A program made the position numbers and the translations under genes. The notes beneath the pieces were generated by a model. That model was not told where the DNA came from and ran no database searches. It worked only from the letters and a program-made list of their open reading frames with translations. Shown one piece after another: positions 9,501 through 18,900 of a DNA stretch of 64,000 nucleotides. Numbering within the stretch: position 1 is the stretch's first letter; the number at the start of each line of letters is the position of its first letter. Source of the DNA: Ignavibacteria bacterium (GTDB lineage Bacteria; Bacteroidota; Ignavibacteria; SZUA-365); assembly GCA_002869275.1 (NCBI GenBank), contig PKTF01000379.1:1-64000 (forward strand), read 5' to 3'.

Positions 9501-10037
9501 TCCGAACCGCGCATCGGAGCGCTCGTCCAAAAGTACGGCACGGACGGCTTCCCGATACAGGTCTGATGCGTCATCGACGATGCTGACCTGTGATCCCATC
9601 GCGCTCACCCATGGCATCTGCCGTGTCAACCAGCCGTTGAACGCATCGATGGTCATGATGCGTAGTCGCGATGGCTGATCGAGGAGTTGCCATCCCAGTT
9701 CGGTATCCCTCCGCAGGACATCATTCGCCACCTGCCAGGTGCGACGGGCATGTTCCGCGTCGGGCGCCGGAGATCCCGCTCGATCGAGCGCCTGCATAAT
9801 ACGTACACGCATCTCCGCGGAGGCTTTACGCGTGAACGTGATCGCCACAATCTCTTCGGGTGCATCGACGGTGGTGAGAAGAGCGAGGAAGCGCTGAATC
9901 AGAAGCTCGGTCTTCCCTGAGCCCGCAGGCGCCTGAACGATGAATGATCGTGTGACATCGAGAGCCTGTTCGCGAGCGAGGCTATCCTCAGTTGTACGGT
10001 CCGTGGCTGCCAGTGGCGTCTGCTCCTTGACACTCAT
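6588..10037 (-). CDS. AddA/RecB-like UvrD-family helicase-nuclease
   Basis: A protein of about 1149 residues. The chosen ATG overlaps the upstream stop (ATGA) and follows GAGGAGG by 7 bases. It has a Walker A motif APAGSGKT (36-43), motif Ia TFTRKASAEM, DEFQDT (430-435), LVGDPMQSIYRFREAD, TIHKAKGLQFD and YVAVTRARRR, so it is a full superfamily 1A helicase. A C-terminal PD-(D/E)XK nuclease has the WIIDYKVSG motif and an earlier VVHQLLAHI block. Together with the partner gene upstream it should process double-strand DNA ends for recombination, as AddAB/RecBCD does. It matches the AddA-like subunits paired with so-called probable DNA repair proteins rather than classic Firmicute AddA. Confidence 0.88.
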   Translation of the reverse strand: MSVKEQTPLAATDRTTEDSLAREQALDVTRSFIVQAPAGSGKTELLIQRFLALLTTVDAPEEIVAITFTRKASAEMRVRIMQALDRAGSPAPDAEHARRTWQVANDVLRRDTELGWQLLDQPSRLRIMTIDAFNGWLTRQMPWVSAMGSQVSIVDDASDLYREAVRAVLLDERSDARFGRELMRFLVHLDNRYYLAENLLVDMIAIRDQWIPVLYREEGSKDGAREQMEQILHHVIRQHLSQLHSDLPADMLAEAAALAHHAAATLDGTGNLSEASPLHPCLLADSPPAAAIEDFPAWQGIAHLLLTSAGTLRKPRGVDKRLGFLPEDPRKQHLQELLEKLVAHSEWCDRLAAVRTLPAERYEDDQWQVLDDILQVLLLCLEQLRRLFIQRGVLDHPQMAFAAAEALGGDLTPTDLALILEYRLRHLLVDEFQDTSSTQFRLLKLLTAGWSTEDGHTLFLVGDPMQSIYRFREADVGLFLTVWEEGRMGSVPLWPLRLYRNFRSQEGLVAWVNKHFSDIMPAQNDPDLGAVAFVSATAVREKEEHGVSLEISAGGSRTDEAERVAALCQEIREHPDEFGESAAILVRSRSHILEILPRLREAGIRCQAVEIEPLGRHPAVQDILSLARALTHPGDRIAWLAVLRAPWCGLRDGDLHALAAYDQYALLPDVITDDSMLTRLTDDGRQRVIRCRAALQNAMEQRGRKSLRREVEGCWIELGGPATTDAAGLDAARCGLDLLESLSPAGVMPELEVLYKEVEQLYAPPDPGADINLQVMTIHKAKGLQFDTVIVPRLDGKPRHGERRLLLWMERRADDGHSFILAPLAPRGEDEDQTYRYIRSILARKEEHEALRLLYVAVTRARRRLLLTATVKQSDDGDNEPQVVRPAKHSFLGHLWESIEAEATAQWFTAAGSQIEATEEGIKNQSPGSVRSRLGSDWSLPEIPTFALDQTEKPDKTEAVQDSWSMRAGKQARERGVVVHQLLAHIAMQSVSWWEGLSSHAKRSIVRAGFENTAGYAQHPDIEEVLELVKGMLADERGRWILQPQHDGRCEYALTGVLQGKVVRSVIDRTFVDEHGERWIIDYKVSGHEGSNLEAFLEMHSDAHRDQLRRYTDLMQMRESRPVHAALYFPVQRAWRVLIRGSGGTPDIS

Positions 10038-12721
10038 TGTTCCGCCTCCTCGCTGATCGCGTCGATGCGGCACAGGTGCCTCAGACTGCAGTAGCGACAA
10101 GTCTCCTCTCCGTCGCGCGGTTGCACGTCCGCTTTTCCTTGTACAAATTCTTCCGCGAGCCTGTGGAGACCATCATTCCAGAACTGGATGAGTTCGTCCC
10201 AGTCCGCGACGGGGATTCCGCGTTTCTGCATCCACTCTGCAGCGGGCGGCAAAGAATCAATACTGTTGTGATCATCACGTAATCCGCTCAACCGGCATTC
10301 ACCACGGCGCAGTATTCCGAATGCAAGGCCGGCGATGTTCGATTTCTCCTTCACCGCATAGAGAGGAAGCTGCGGGTCGCCGAGGCGCTCTCCCGTCCAA
10401 TTGCCGGGTCCCTGTTGACCGCTTTTGTAATCGATCAGGAGGATTCGGCCGTGGTCGCCAACTTCATCGATACGGTCTGCCACAATGCCGAATTCCAGTT
10501 CGCCGATCGAGACTCGCGTCTCGCGTTCCACCTCTCGAACAGTGAAATGCTCGCGCCGCCGTTCACTTCGCAGCCATTCCGTGAGGATGTCGAGGATACA
10601 GCTTCGCTCCGCCTCTTCCACATGTCCGGGCAGATCGCCCCGCAGAGGATGCTGTCTCTCCTCCAACACCTGATCCAGCAGCTGACTGAGCCGCTCACGC
10701 ACATCCTCTTCGCTCATGTTCAGTAATGCTCGCTGCGATCTACGCTCCTTCCAGAACAACTCCATCAGCCGATGCATCACCGTACCGCGATCGCGGAGCT
10801 GCACACCCCGCAGCGGTTCGGCTGGAGCGTCCGCATGAAGTCTCAATTCGGCGAAGGCCCGGAAGGGACAAGCCGACTGCAGGCTCAGAATCCTTGTCCC
10901 GCCTCGGATGTTCTCCGCCGGTTCGAGCGGCGGCGCTTCGTCCTGACCAAGCTCTTCCATACAATCGGGGTGAGCATCCTGTACGACGGAGACAAAGGAA
11001 TGATGGAGGCAGGAGTCCTCGGAGCACGGGATATGGCGCAGCAGAGGTGAGGGCAACAGCTCCTTGTCCGCCTCACGCGCGCTGCACGAATAAATGACCT
11101 CATTCGCAATGTTCTCAGTCCTGCGTGTAAGCTCGCGCATCTGCTGCAGGTACTGGTCGGGAAGGATATCTGTAATTCCGGCCCGACGCTGCACGGGCAA
11201 TGGGATGAACGCATTTGTGCGCATGGGCGGAGGCCAGCGCTCTTCATTCATCCCGATGACGCGGCAATGCTCCATCCGCATTCCCGCGGTTTCGAGGACG
11301 CCCATGATCTGTACCGGAGTACCGGTGGATTCCGGTTGGAATATCTGCTCCTGCACCAGCGCACGGAAACGGCTTATCGCCTCCCCGGCCTGCATGCCGG
11401 GCAGCATGGGTGCATACGTGGAAAACTCCTCGAGAAGCTGTCCCATCCTCCGTCTTCCCTGATACTCCCGACTGGTCAGGCTGCGAGACCCGGGCCAACC
11501 CAGTCGTTTAAGCATATCAATGAAGCGCTGTGCCCAGACGTCCGCCTCTGCTCCGGTCTGAGTATCCGCCTGCTGTGCCAGTGCCTGCAGCAGGATATCA
11601 TCCTGTTCGCTGTCACCGATGATTCTGTTCAGAAATCGCTTTGAAAAAGAAGGCACGCCAAATCCACGCAGCCGCATATCGAGGTCGATGCGTTTTCTGC
11701 GCTGTTTCTCGTTTGCAGCTGTGAACGGTCCTCGAAGAAGAGCTGAAAGCGATTCGAGCGGGATTTCAAACTGCAGCAGTTCTATCGCATGGAGTGCGGC
11801 AGCCATCATGGGTTCATCCGCGCAGCGTTTGCCAAGGGAAAGCTCAAACAGCCCGGTTTCTGCATCATGCCCGTGCAATACCTGACCGGGAGCAAGAATA
11901 TCGCTGAACCGGCGTTCTACCTGATCTCGTACATGATCGAGACTCGGAAGAACGATGGCAATATCTCTGCTGCCGTGCTGCAGCATCTCACGGCTCCATA
12001 TCGCCGCGGCATCAATTTCCTCTTCGAATGATTCATACCGCAGAAACGATGGTGAGCTGGCCGCTCCCCCACGCTCCCAGTGCGTGACAGAAACACCATG
12101 GTTTCGAACGCTGGACTGGAAAGCGCGAAACATGCTGTCTGGATAGAGGTCAAATCCCGCGAGGACAAGTGACGGCGGCAGTAACGCGGGGAACTGCTCC
12201 GCCGCGTTACGCGCGTATCTGGAGAGCCCGCCCGCCGGAAGTACCCCCAGGTCGTTCCACAACTCGCGCACAAAGGCAAGCGCACGCAGATAGAGCTCGC
12301 TGCCCGGCGTCGGGTATCGCTGTATCTCCTCATCACTGACGTCCCAGGACTGCTGCAGTTGATGCGCGTCCATCAGCTGCCGCGCGAGCAACTCGGGCTG
12401 CATATCGTGCGCAGTGAGCTCTTCACGTACCGCCCGTTCCCACGAAATCCGTTCCTGGGCGGCAGTAAGAAGACGTGCGGAGCCCGCACTCCGGTCTGCG
12501 GCCGCGAGCAGTGACGCTCGCTGGACGAGTTCCTTTTGCCATGTCATGAGGGGTAGAATGCGAGGAGTTTCCCAGACGGACTCTTTCCTGCGCAGCATCT
12601 CCCTGTCCCATTGGTCATTCAAATGTCTGGCAAGTCTCTGGGTTGCCGTGCAGACGACAGCACCCTCGGCGAGAAGTGTTAGCAGACGATCGTTATGTAG
12701 TAAACGAGAGGCTGACACCAC
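10034..12721 (-). CDS. AddB-like PD-(D/E)XK nuclease subunit with Fe-S cysteines
   Basis: An 895-residue protein. A GTG start preceded by GGGAG is used. The N-terminal half resembles an inactive helicase scaffold with no Walker A, as in AddB. The C-terminus is a RecB-type nuclease with LLIDYKSGQQG (Asp764, Lys766). Four cysteines are placed as in the AddB/Cas4 iron-sulphur staple: Cys618 in SACPFRAFAE, then Cys875, Cys878 and Cys884 in CRYCSLRHLC. It is translationally coupled to the helicase gene. The pair probably forms a two-nuclease end-resection complex. It belongs with the family often annotated as probable DNA repair protein. Confidence 0.82.
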   Translation of the reverse strand: MVSASRLLHNDRLLTLLAEGAVVCTATQRLARHLNDQWDREMLRRKESVWETPRILPLMTWQKELVQRASLLAAADRSAGSARLLTAAQERISWERAVREELTAHDMQPELLARQLMDAHQLQQSWDVSDEEIQRYPTPGSELYLRALAFVRELWNDLGVLPAGGLSRYARNAAEQFPALLPPSLVLAGFDLYPDSMFRAFQSSVRNHGVSVTHWERGGAASSPSFLRYESFEEEIDAAAIWSREMLQHGSRDIAIVLPSLDHVRDQVERRFSDILAPGQVLHGHDAETGLFELSLGKRCADEPMMAAALHAIELLQFEIPLESLSALLRGPFTAANEKQRRKRIDLDMRLRGFGVPSFSKRFLNRIIGDSEQDDILLQALAQQADTQTGAEADVWAQRFIDMLKRLGWPGSRSLTSREYQGRRRMGQLLEEFSTYAPMLPGMQAGEAISRFRALVQEQIFQPESTGTPVQIMGVLETAGMRMEHCRVIGMNEERWPPPMRTNAFIPLPVQRRAGITDILPDQYLQQMRELTRRTENIANEVIYSCSAREADKELLPSPLLRHIPCSEDSCLHHSFVSVVQDAHPDCMEELGQDEAPPLEPAENIRGGTRILSLQSACPFRAFAELRLHADAPAEPLRGVQLRDRGTVMHRLMELFWKERRSQRALLNMSEEDVRERLSQLLDQVLEERQHPLRGDLPGHVEEAERSCILDILTEWLRSERRREHFTVREVERETRVSIGELEFGIVADRIDEVGDHGRILLIDYKSGQQGPGNWTGERLGDPQLPLYAVKEKSNIAGLAFGILRRGECRLSGLRDDHNSIDSLPPAAEWMQKRGIPVADWDELIQFWNDGLHRLAEEFVQGKADVQPRDGEETCRYCSLRHLCRIDAISEEAEQ

Positions 12722-12863
12722 AGAAACTCCCGGATGAATGAGATCATGCTAATGGAAGCAGAAGCCGTTGCAGACTGATGCTGTCCCTGCTAAACCATCG
12801 CAAAAACGATGAGAGATGCAAGATACTCCCTTCGGCCATGATGTGCATTCCCCGAGGCTAATG

Positions 12864-13775
12864 TTAACGGTCCCTGCTGGAGGAAAAGATGAAGAAAACA
12901 CCTGTCGAGAACATGATGGAAGACGGCACGTTCTTCGCTGATGTTACGTACTGCATCCCTGCATTGAAGCCGATTCCATCACTCAGCCAAACGGCGATTT
13001 CCGGTCCGTACATGAGAAAGTGACGGTTGTTGGCAGCATAACCGTAACTTCCTCCCAGGAATGTGGGATCTCCATTTCCCTGCGATGCGACGGAATGCAC
13101 ACGCATGAAGAACTGCAGAAACGACAGTGGCCGCAGCTCGATCTCTCCGCGGACATGAATCTCGTCACTGTACCCGCTGTTGCGGATATTGTATCCGGTC
13201 GCGGCTCCAATTCGTGCGGGGAACGGCTCAAAGGAATGTTGATAACCGACACTGACCAGTTGATTGTATTCGTCGTCTCCGGACCAGAGGCCGGAAGCAT
13301 TTGACGTCTCACCGATGGGAATACCGAATATCCCGGAAAGGGTGATCACGTCATGGTCACTGGCGAAAATACCCACGCGAAGACCAAGTTCAATATCTCC
13401 GGGTGCTTCGACGACCTGCGTCGGCGCGCCCGCGGACTCCTGCACCACCAGTTTCCGATAACCTGGGATGTTAACTATTCCCGTGACGTATTTCGAATAG
13501 CCGTATTCGCTGTAGAGACGGTAGGTTTGCTCTTCGAGACGTTGAATACCGACCTTGTTTCCTGCTGCGTTATAATAGCTGTCTGTATCAAGCCCTCGCA
13601 GTCCCAGACGCAGATACGTCGTTCGCTTCTTTCGCGGCCAGGAATCAGCCTGCAGTGGAGCGGATTGCAATACGATGAGGAGCAGGATGAATACCGTCAG
13701 TGCCAGGGATTGCATCTGAACAATGGTACGAAATGCTTGACGGAGTATACTAGCAGTGGTCTGGGGCTTCTTCAT
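12864..13775 (-). CDS. Hypothetical outer-membrane beta-barrel protein
   Basis: About 303 residues from the first ATG; a later ATG at 13715 would start right at the hydrophobic signal segment and cannot be excluded. A signal peptide (ending near LQSAPLQA) is followed by alternating strands rich in Tyr, Gly and Phe and by a C-terminal strand FSTGVFFIF, typical of outer-membrane barrels. A weak likeness to the MetA-pathway/transporter-type barrels is seen in the DIELGLRVG and GIFGIPIGETS blocks. No ligand can be named. It lies 142 bases upstream of the AddB-like gene on the same strand, with no terminator obvious between them. Confidence 0.6.
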   Translation of the reverse strand: MKKPQTTASILRQAFRTIVQMQSLALTVFILLLIVLQSAPLQADSWPRKKRTTYLRLGLRGLDTDSYYNAAGNKVGIQRLEEQTYRLYSEYGYSKYVTGIVNIPGYRKLVVQESAGAPTQVVEAPGDIELGLRVGIFASDHDVITLSGIFGIPIGETSNASGLWSGDDEYNQLVSVGYQHSFEPFPARIGAATGYNIRNSGYSDEIHVRGEIELRPLSFLQFFMRVHSVASQGNGDPTFLGGSYGYAANNRHFLMYGPEIAVWLSDGIGFNAGMQYVTSAKNVPSSIMFSTGVFFIFSSSRDR

Positions 13776-14141
13776 ACGTAATCTTGAGCGTAATGGATGT
13801 TGCCAGTCTATCAAAAGATACAAGAATTGCCCATTCGTTCATAGCATTCGACAATATCAGCGAAATAAGGCTCTTTTCTATCATAATGGATCTACAGACA
13901 GCGAATTTATTCAATGATTGGATGCGAAGACTCCGGCGAAGATTCATCTATATCGTTATTTATCAATGTGTTCAGGGCTCTCCCTGATAATGTGGTACCA
14001 TCTGCATATTCGGTACAGATATGCCGCTCCTGGAGACCGCCACCATGCTGCTGGGGTGTAATTGTCCGTTGGTTCTTCAGTCCTTTTCAGTTGTCCTTCA
14101 GATGTGTACCTTCCTACACCATCATTGTTATAGAGGCTGCC
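13776..14141. other. AT-rich divergent intergenic region
   Basis: This 366-base gap separates the minus-strand barrel gene from the plus-strand DoxX gene, so it should hold both promoters. It is visibly richer in A/T than its surroundings. No convincing small gene, RNA gene, strong hairpin or operator repeat was found in it. An AGAGG ribosome binding site lies a few bases before the DoxX ATG. Confidence 0.5.
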
Positions 14142-14588
14142 ATGGCATCCATCATTTACACAGATGATCACGCCGCCGGTCCGATAGCACGTCTTGTGCT
14201 AGGTGCGGCGATTCTTCCTCACGGACTACAGAAAACTCTCGCCTGGTTCGGAGGACAGGGACTTCTTCCATCCCTTGAAGCCCTTGATGGATCCGGGATT
14301 CCCTATGCGTTGGGTGCCCTCGTCATCGCAGCGGAATCGCTTGGCGCCTTCGCGCTCATCTTCGGCATATTCGGAAGATTCATGGCAGCGGCCATCATAC
14401 TCGTCATGCTCGGGGCAATCTTCACGAAGCACGCGGCACACGGATTCTTCATGAACTGGAACGGCCTCCAGGAAGGTGAAGGATTCGAGTATCACCTGCT
14501 CGCCATGGGGCTGGGTCTGATTATCCTCATACTCGGTAGCGGTTCGCTCTCGTTCGACCGCTGGCTGACTCGACGCTACTGGGCCTGA
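14142..14588 (+). CDS. DoxX-family membrane protein
   Basis: A 148-residue protein from an ATG preceded by AGAGG. Four hydrophobic helices and the motifs RLVLGAAILPHGLQKTLAWFGG and the long LGALVIAAESLGAFALIFG helix match DoxX. The family is found in quinol oxidation (DoxDA), thiosulphate oxidation and redox-stress complexes, but for stand-alone copies the substrate is unknown. A longer reading with an upstream start would add about 76 residues of unlikely composition and was rejected. No functional partner is next to it; the RND operon follows after nearly 200 bases. Confidence 0.85.
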   Translation: MASIIYTDDHAAGPIARLVLGAAILPHGLQKTLAWFGGQGLLPSLEALDGSGIPYALGALVIAAESLGAFALIFGIFGRFMAAAIILVMLGAIFTKHAAHGFFMNWNGLQEGEGFEYHLLAMGLGLIILILGSGSLSFDRWLTRRYWA

Positions 14589-14711
14589 CCCATTCTCGAT
14601 GCTGCCGGGTAAGACTCGGCGTCAACGGGACGTATTCCTTCCTCGGCGCACGTATCGCGCCACGCGATGGCAGAATTCTCAACCGCTGAGAAACCCTTTC
14701 GCTGTCTTTCT

Positions 14712-14721
14712 ATGTTAACAT
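14712..14721. promoter_or_regulatory. Short palindrome upstream of the RND efflux operon
   Basis: ATGTTAACAT is a perfect 10-base palindrome placed 63 bases before the start of the adaptor gene, a reasonable place for an operator. No regulator gene is adjacent, and a 10-base palindrome can occur by chance. Confidence 0.2.
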
Positions 14722-14784
14722 CTACTCTAACCCCGCAGCGCGTTGTTCACAGGGGCGTATCCATCTACTTCCGGACATCTACTC

Positions 14785-15927
14785 ATGAAAAAACGGATTT
14801 TTTACATCATACCTGTCCTGATTCTCGTTTTGGGCTTCATCATAATGCAGATTCTGGTCGGAATGAAAGACGAACCTCAGCGCCGCGCTCCGGAACGAGT
14901 GGTGAAGCAGGTCCGTTCTGAGATCGTCAAGCTCGAGGACACGCCGACGCAGATAGAAGCATTGGGAAAGGTACTTTCATCGAGCCCAGTGCAGTTGATC
15001 AGTGAAGTCACTGGGGTTCTCCTCCCTGGAGACGTGCCTTTCAAACCGGGGCAGCGATTCAGTCGAGGCCAGGTGCTGCTTCGGATCGACAACCGCCAGG
15101 TTCAGTATACCTTGAACAGCACGAAAAGCGATTTCATGAATGCGCTCGCTACGGTACTGCCTGAAATGAAGATCGACCATCCTGCGGATTATGATGTCTG
15201 GCAGAAGTATTTCGACGGATGCGGTTTTGACGACACCCTGGCGGAACTGCCGGAGAGCACCCATCGCAGGATCAAGGTGTTACTGACCCGCGCCAACGTG
15301 TACAAGCTGTTTTTCGCTGTTCGCAACCTCGAAATCACACTGGAAAAACACGACATCACTGCCCCGTTCAATGGCTCCATTTCCATGACCACTCAGAGGG
15401 TCGGATCGAATGCGCGCAATGGAAGCGTCCTCGGAGAGATCATCAGTCTCCAGGACCTCGAAGTCGAAATCCCGATTCCCGCCGAGGATATTGCATGGGT
15501 GCGTTCAGGCAGCGACGTGATACTCCGGTCGGAGGAATTCGACAACGAATGGAAGGGTCGCATCGTTCGTACCGGCGACGTGGTCGATCGTCAGACTCAG
15601 ACCATACCGCTCTATGTCAGCGTGAACGGAACGGGCAGACCGCTCTATGAAGGAAGTTATCTCACGGCATGGATTCCAGGACGGGCTGTGACTGCAGGCG
15701 TGACCGTCCCACGACGCGCCCTCTACGAAGAACGATATGTCTACGTTATTACAAACGGACAACTCGAGATCCGTGACGTGACGATTGCACGTCGAAATCC
15801 CGAATCCGTGGTCGTGTCTGCCGGGCTCTCCGAAGGCGATACCCTTGTTACCGAACTTCTGCAGGGTGTGTCTCCAGGGATGCTGGCGCAGCCGCGCCTT
15901 CGCGGAATCGAGGAGCGCCCGCAATGA
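14785..15927 (+). CDS. RND efflux periplasmic adaptor (membrane fusion protein)
   Basis: A 380-residue protein. The ATG chosen starts MKKRIFYIIPVLILVLGF, an N-terminal signal/anchor; 14 residues upstream would spoil it. The body has the HlyD/AcrA pattern: a lipoyl-like half around SEVTGVLLPGDVPFKPGQRFSRGQVLLRID, a helical hairpin, the return half ITAPFNGSIS, and beta-barrel and membrane-proximal domains (VPRRALYEERYVYVI). It would bridge the inner-membrane pump and the TolC-type channel encoded next. Its stop overlaps the pump start (ATGA). The exported substrate is unknown. Confidence 0.9.
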   Translation: MKKRIFYIIPVLILVLGFIIMQILVGMKDEPQRRAPERVVKQVRSEIVKLEDTPTQIEALGKVLSSSPVQLISEVTGVLLPGDVPFKPGQRFSRGQVLLRIDNRQVQYTLNSTKSDFMNALATVLPEMKIDHPADYDVWQKYFDGCGFDDTLAELPESTHRRIKVLLTRANVYKLFFAVRNLEITLEKHDITAPFNGSISMTTQRVGSNARNGSVLGEIISLQDLEVEIPIPAEDIAWVRSGSDVILRSEEFDNEWKGRIVRTGDVVDRQTQTIPLYVSVNGTGRPLYEGSYLTAWIPGRAVTAGVTVPRRALYEERYVYVITNGQLEIRDVTIARRNPESVVVSAGLSEGDTLVTELLQGVSPGMLAQPRLRGIEERPQ

Positions 15928-18900
15928 GGGACATCATTTCCTTTTTTATTCGCTACAAAGTCTGGACGAATGTACTTCTGTTCAGCGTCATCCTGTTCGG
16001 GTTCCTTTTCTACCTGAACATGACCTATTCCTTTTTCCCCGAGACACGTCCTGATTTACTCACGGTGCAGGTCGCCTACCCCGGTGCTTCACCAGAAGAA
16101 ATGGAAGAAGGCGTGGTGCTCAAGATTGAGGAAGCGATTGACGGACTGGTCGGGATCGAACGTGTCACCTCGCTTTCACGAGAGAACTTCGGTACGGTCA
16201 CAGTTGAAATCACCTCTGGGTCGGATATGGACGATGTTCTGCGTGACGTGAAGAACGCAGTGGACCGCATCAACTCGTTCCCGCTCGGTGCTGAAAAACC
16301 GGTGATTTTTGAACAGAAATTCCGGACACGCGCACTCTCCATCGTGCTCTATGGAGAAACGGATCTCTACAATCTCAAATACTATGCCGAACGGATGCGC
16401 GACCGGCTGCTCGCTACCCCGGAAATCTCTCAGGTTGACACCGATGGCGTTCCACGACTGGAGTTCTCTCTTGATGTATCGGAACGAGATCTGCGTCGAT
16501 TTAACCTCAGCTTCCGAGAAGTTGCTGATGCCGTTGCAGCCGAGAATATCAACCTCTCTGGCGGAAAGATCGATACCCGCGATGAAGAAATTCTCATCAG
16601 AGCGAATGCGCGTGAATATTTCGCAAAAGAACTGAACAACATCGTCATCCGTGGTGCGAAAAACGGCACCATCGTGTACCTGAGTGATGTCGCGTCGCTT
16701 CAGGAGCGGTGGGAAGATGTTCCCGACAAGATCTCGTACAACGGCCGAAGCGCCGTGATCCTCACGATCGATAAAACCCGTGACGAAGATATCCTCGCCG
16801 TCGCTTCCGTGGCGAAAGCGCAGGTGCAGGAATTCAATGATGCGCACGAACAAGTCTCGGCGGAAGTCCTCGACGATACGACCATCAACCTTCAGCAGCG
16901 ACTCGATCTGTTGATCAATAACGGTCTGATCGGACTCGCACTGGTCATCATCACGCTCGGATTTTTCCTCAACCTTCGGCTGTCCTTCTGGGTGTCGGTG
17001 GGCATTCCCTTCTCCTTCGCCGGCATGTTCATCGTCGCAGGGCTCGTAGGGATCACGATCAACGTCATCTCTCTCTTTGGCATGATCGTCGTCGTCGGTA
17101 TACTCGTCGACGATGCGATCGTCGTGGGAGAAAACATCTACGCGCATTATGAACGTGGGAAACCCGCCCTGCAGGCCGCGCGTGACGGGACGATGGAAAT
17201 GATCGGTCCGGTAACGACCTCGGTGACCACAACCATCGTCGCCTTTCTGCCGTTTTTCTTTCTCGAAGGCTTTCTTGGAAAATTCATCTGGCATATGGCG
17301 CTCGTCGTCATCGCGACACTGTTTTTCTCCCTGATCGAGGCGTTCTTTATCCTTCCCGCTCATCTCGCCCATTCGAAAGGACTCCATCCGCATGCGCAGG
17401 ATAAGGGGATACGCAAACGTATTGACAGCGCGATAGATTGGTTCACTCAGAATGTGTACGGCACATCTTTGCGCTTCGCCCTGCGTCACAAATGGATTAC
17501 CGTCGTCACACCCATCGCGGCGGTTCTGATCACGGTCGGCCTGCTGCGCGGCGGACTGATCGGCGTAACCTTTTTCCCGTTCATTGATGGCGATACCATG
17601 CCCATCAATCTGTCTCTCGTTGCGGGCAGACAGGAAGCCGATACGGACTCCCTGCTCGCGCATATCGAACGGGCAAGCGTTGAACTGAATGAAGAATTGA
17701 AATCAGAACGGGCGGACGGCGCAGATGTGATTACAGGCTATAAACGCGAACTGGGAACAAACGATTTTGGCGAAAACGGCAGTCATACCGGACGGCTCAC
17801 GCTGGTCCTCATGCCCGGAGAAGAGCGAAACCTCGACACGCCGATAATCGCAAACCGCCTCCGCGAAAAGGTGGGCCTCATCCCGGAAGCTCAGAAGCTC
17901 ACCTATGGCCGGGTCGGCTTCTTTGGTAAACCGATTTCGGTCAGTTTGCTCGGGAACGACCTGACTCAGCTCACCAAGGCTCGCAATCTGCTGGTCGCAG
18001 AACTCAATAATTTTCCATCATTGAAGGATGTGACGGATTCAGAACAGGAAGGGCGTCGGGAAATCGATATCAGCCTGAAACCACGTGCGTATGCGCTGGG
18101 TCTGACACTTCGCGATGTGGCGGGACAGGTACGACAAGGATTTTTTGGGCTTGAAGTACAGCGAATCCAACGCGGAAGAGATGAAATCCGTGTCTGGGTG
18201 CGCTATACCGAGGATGATCGCGCAGCTCTCGGTTTCGTCGATCGTATGAGGATACGAACACCTGATGGATCCGAGTATCCCTTCAGCGAGCTTGCTGAAT
18301 ACAGCATCGCGCGTGGAATCATTACGATCAATCGTTTGGAGAATCAGCGTGAAATTAGGGTTGAAGCCAACCTCACCGATTTCGAAGCGGATCTCCCGCC
18401 GATCCTCGATGAAATCAGGGCAGAGGTGCTTCCGGCGGTTCTCTCACAGGTGACTGGTGTGCGCGCGTCGTTTGAAGGTCAGTCACGCAGCCAGGAAAAA
18501 ACAACCCGATCGATGAGAAATGCGTTCTCTGTCGCCTTCCTCCTCATGTTTATCCTGGTCATCCTCGTGTTTCGTTCCTACGCACAGGCCGCGCTCGTAT
18601 TCTCGATCATACCACTGGGCATTCTCGGTGCGATCTGGGGTCATGGAATTCACAACATCCAATTGAACACCCTTTCCATTTACGGTGTGATCGCACTTAC
18701 AGGTATCGTGATCAATGACAGTATCGTCTTCGTCGACCAGATCAACAGGAACCTCCGCGCAGGCAAAGCCCTCTTCGACGCTGTCTACGACGCGGGATTA
18801 TCTCGTCTTCGTCCTATTCTGCTTACAACCCTTACCACGTCCTTCGGACTGGCACCCCTGATCATGGAGACCAGCCGCCAGGCGCAGTTCCTGATCCCGA

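Noticed and set aside
12780-12830. Small CATCG/CGATG hairpin between the barrel gene and the AddB-like gene
   Set aside because: Only five base pairs and no T run in the right place; not enough for a terminator.
16176-17663. 495-residue open frame on the minus strand opposite the RND pump
   Set aside because: Its Asp/Arg/Glu/Gly-rich, motif-free composition is typical of an antisense shadow of a membrane protein gene in GC-rich DNA; the plus-strand pump has all family motifs.
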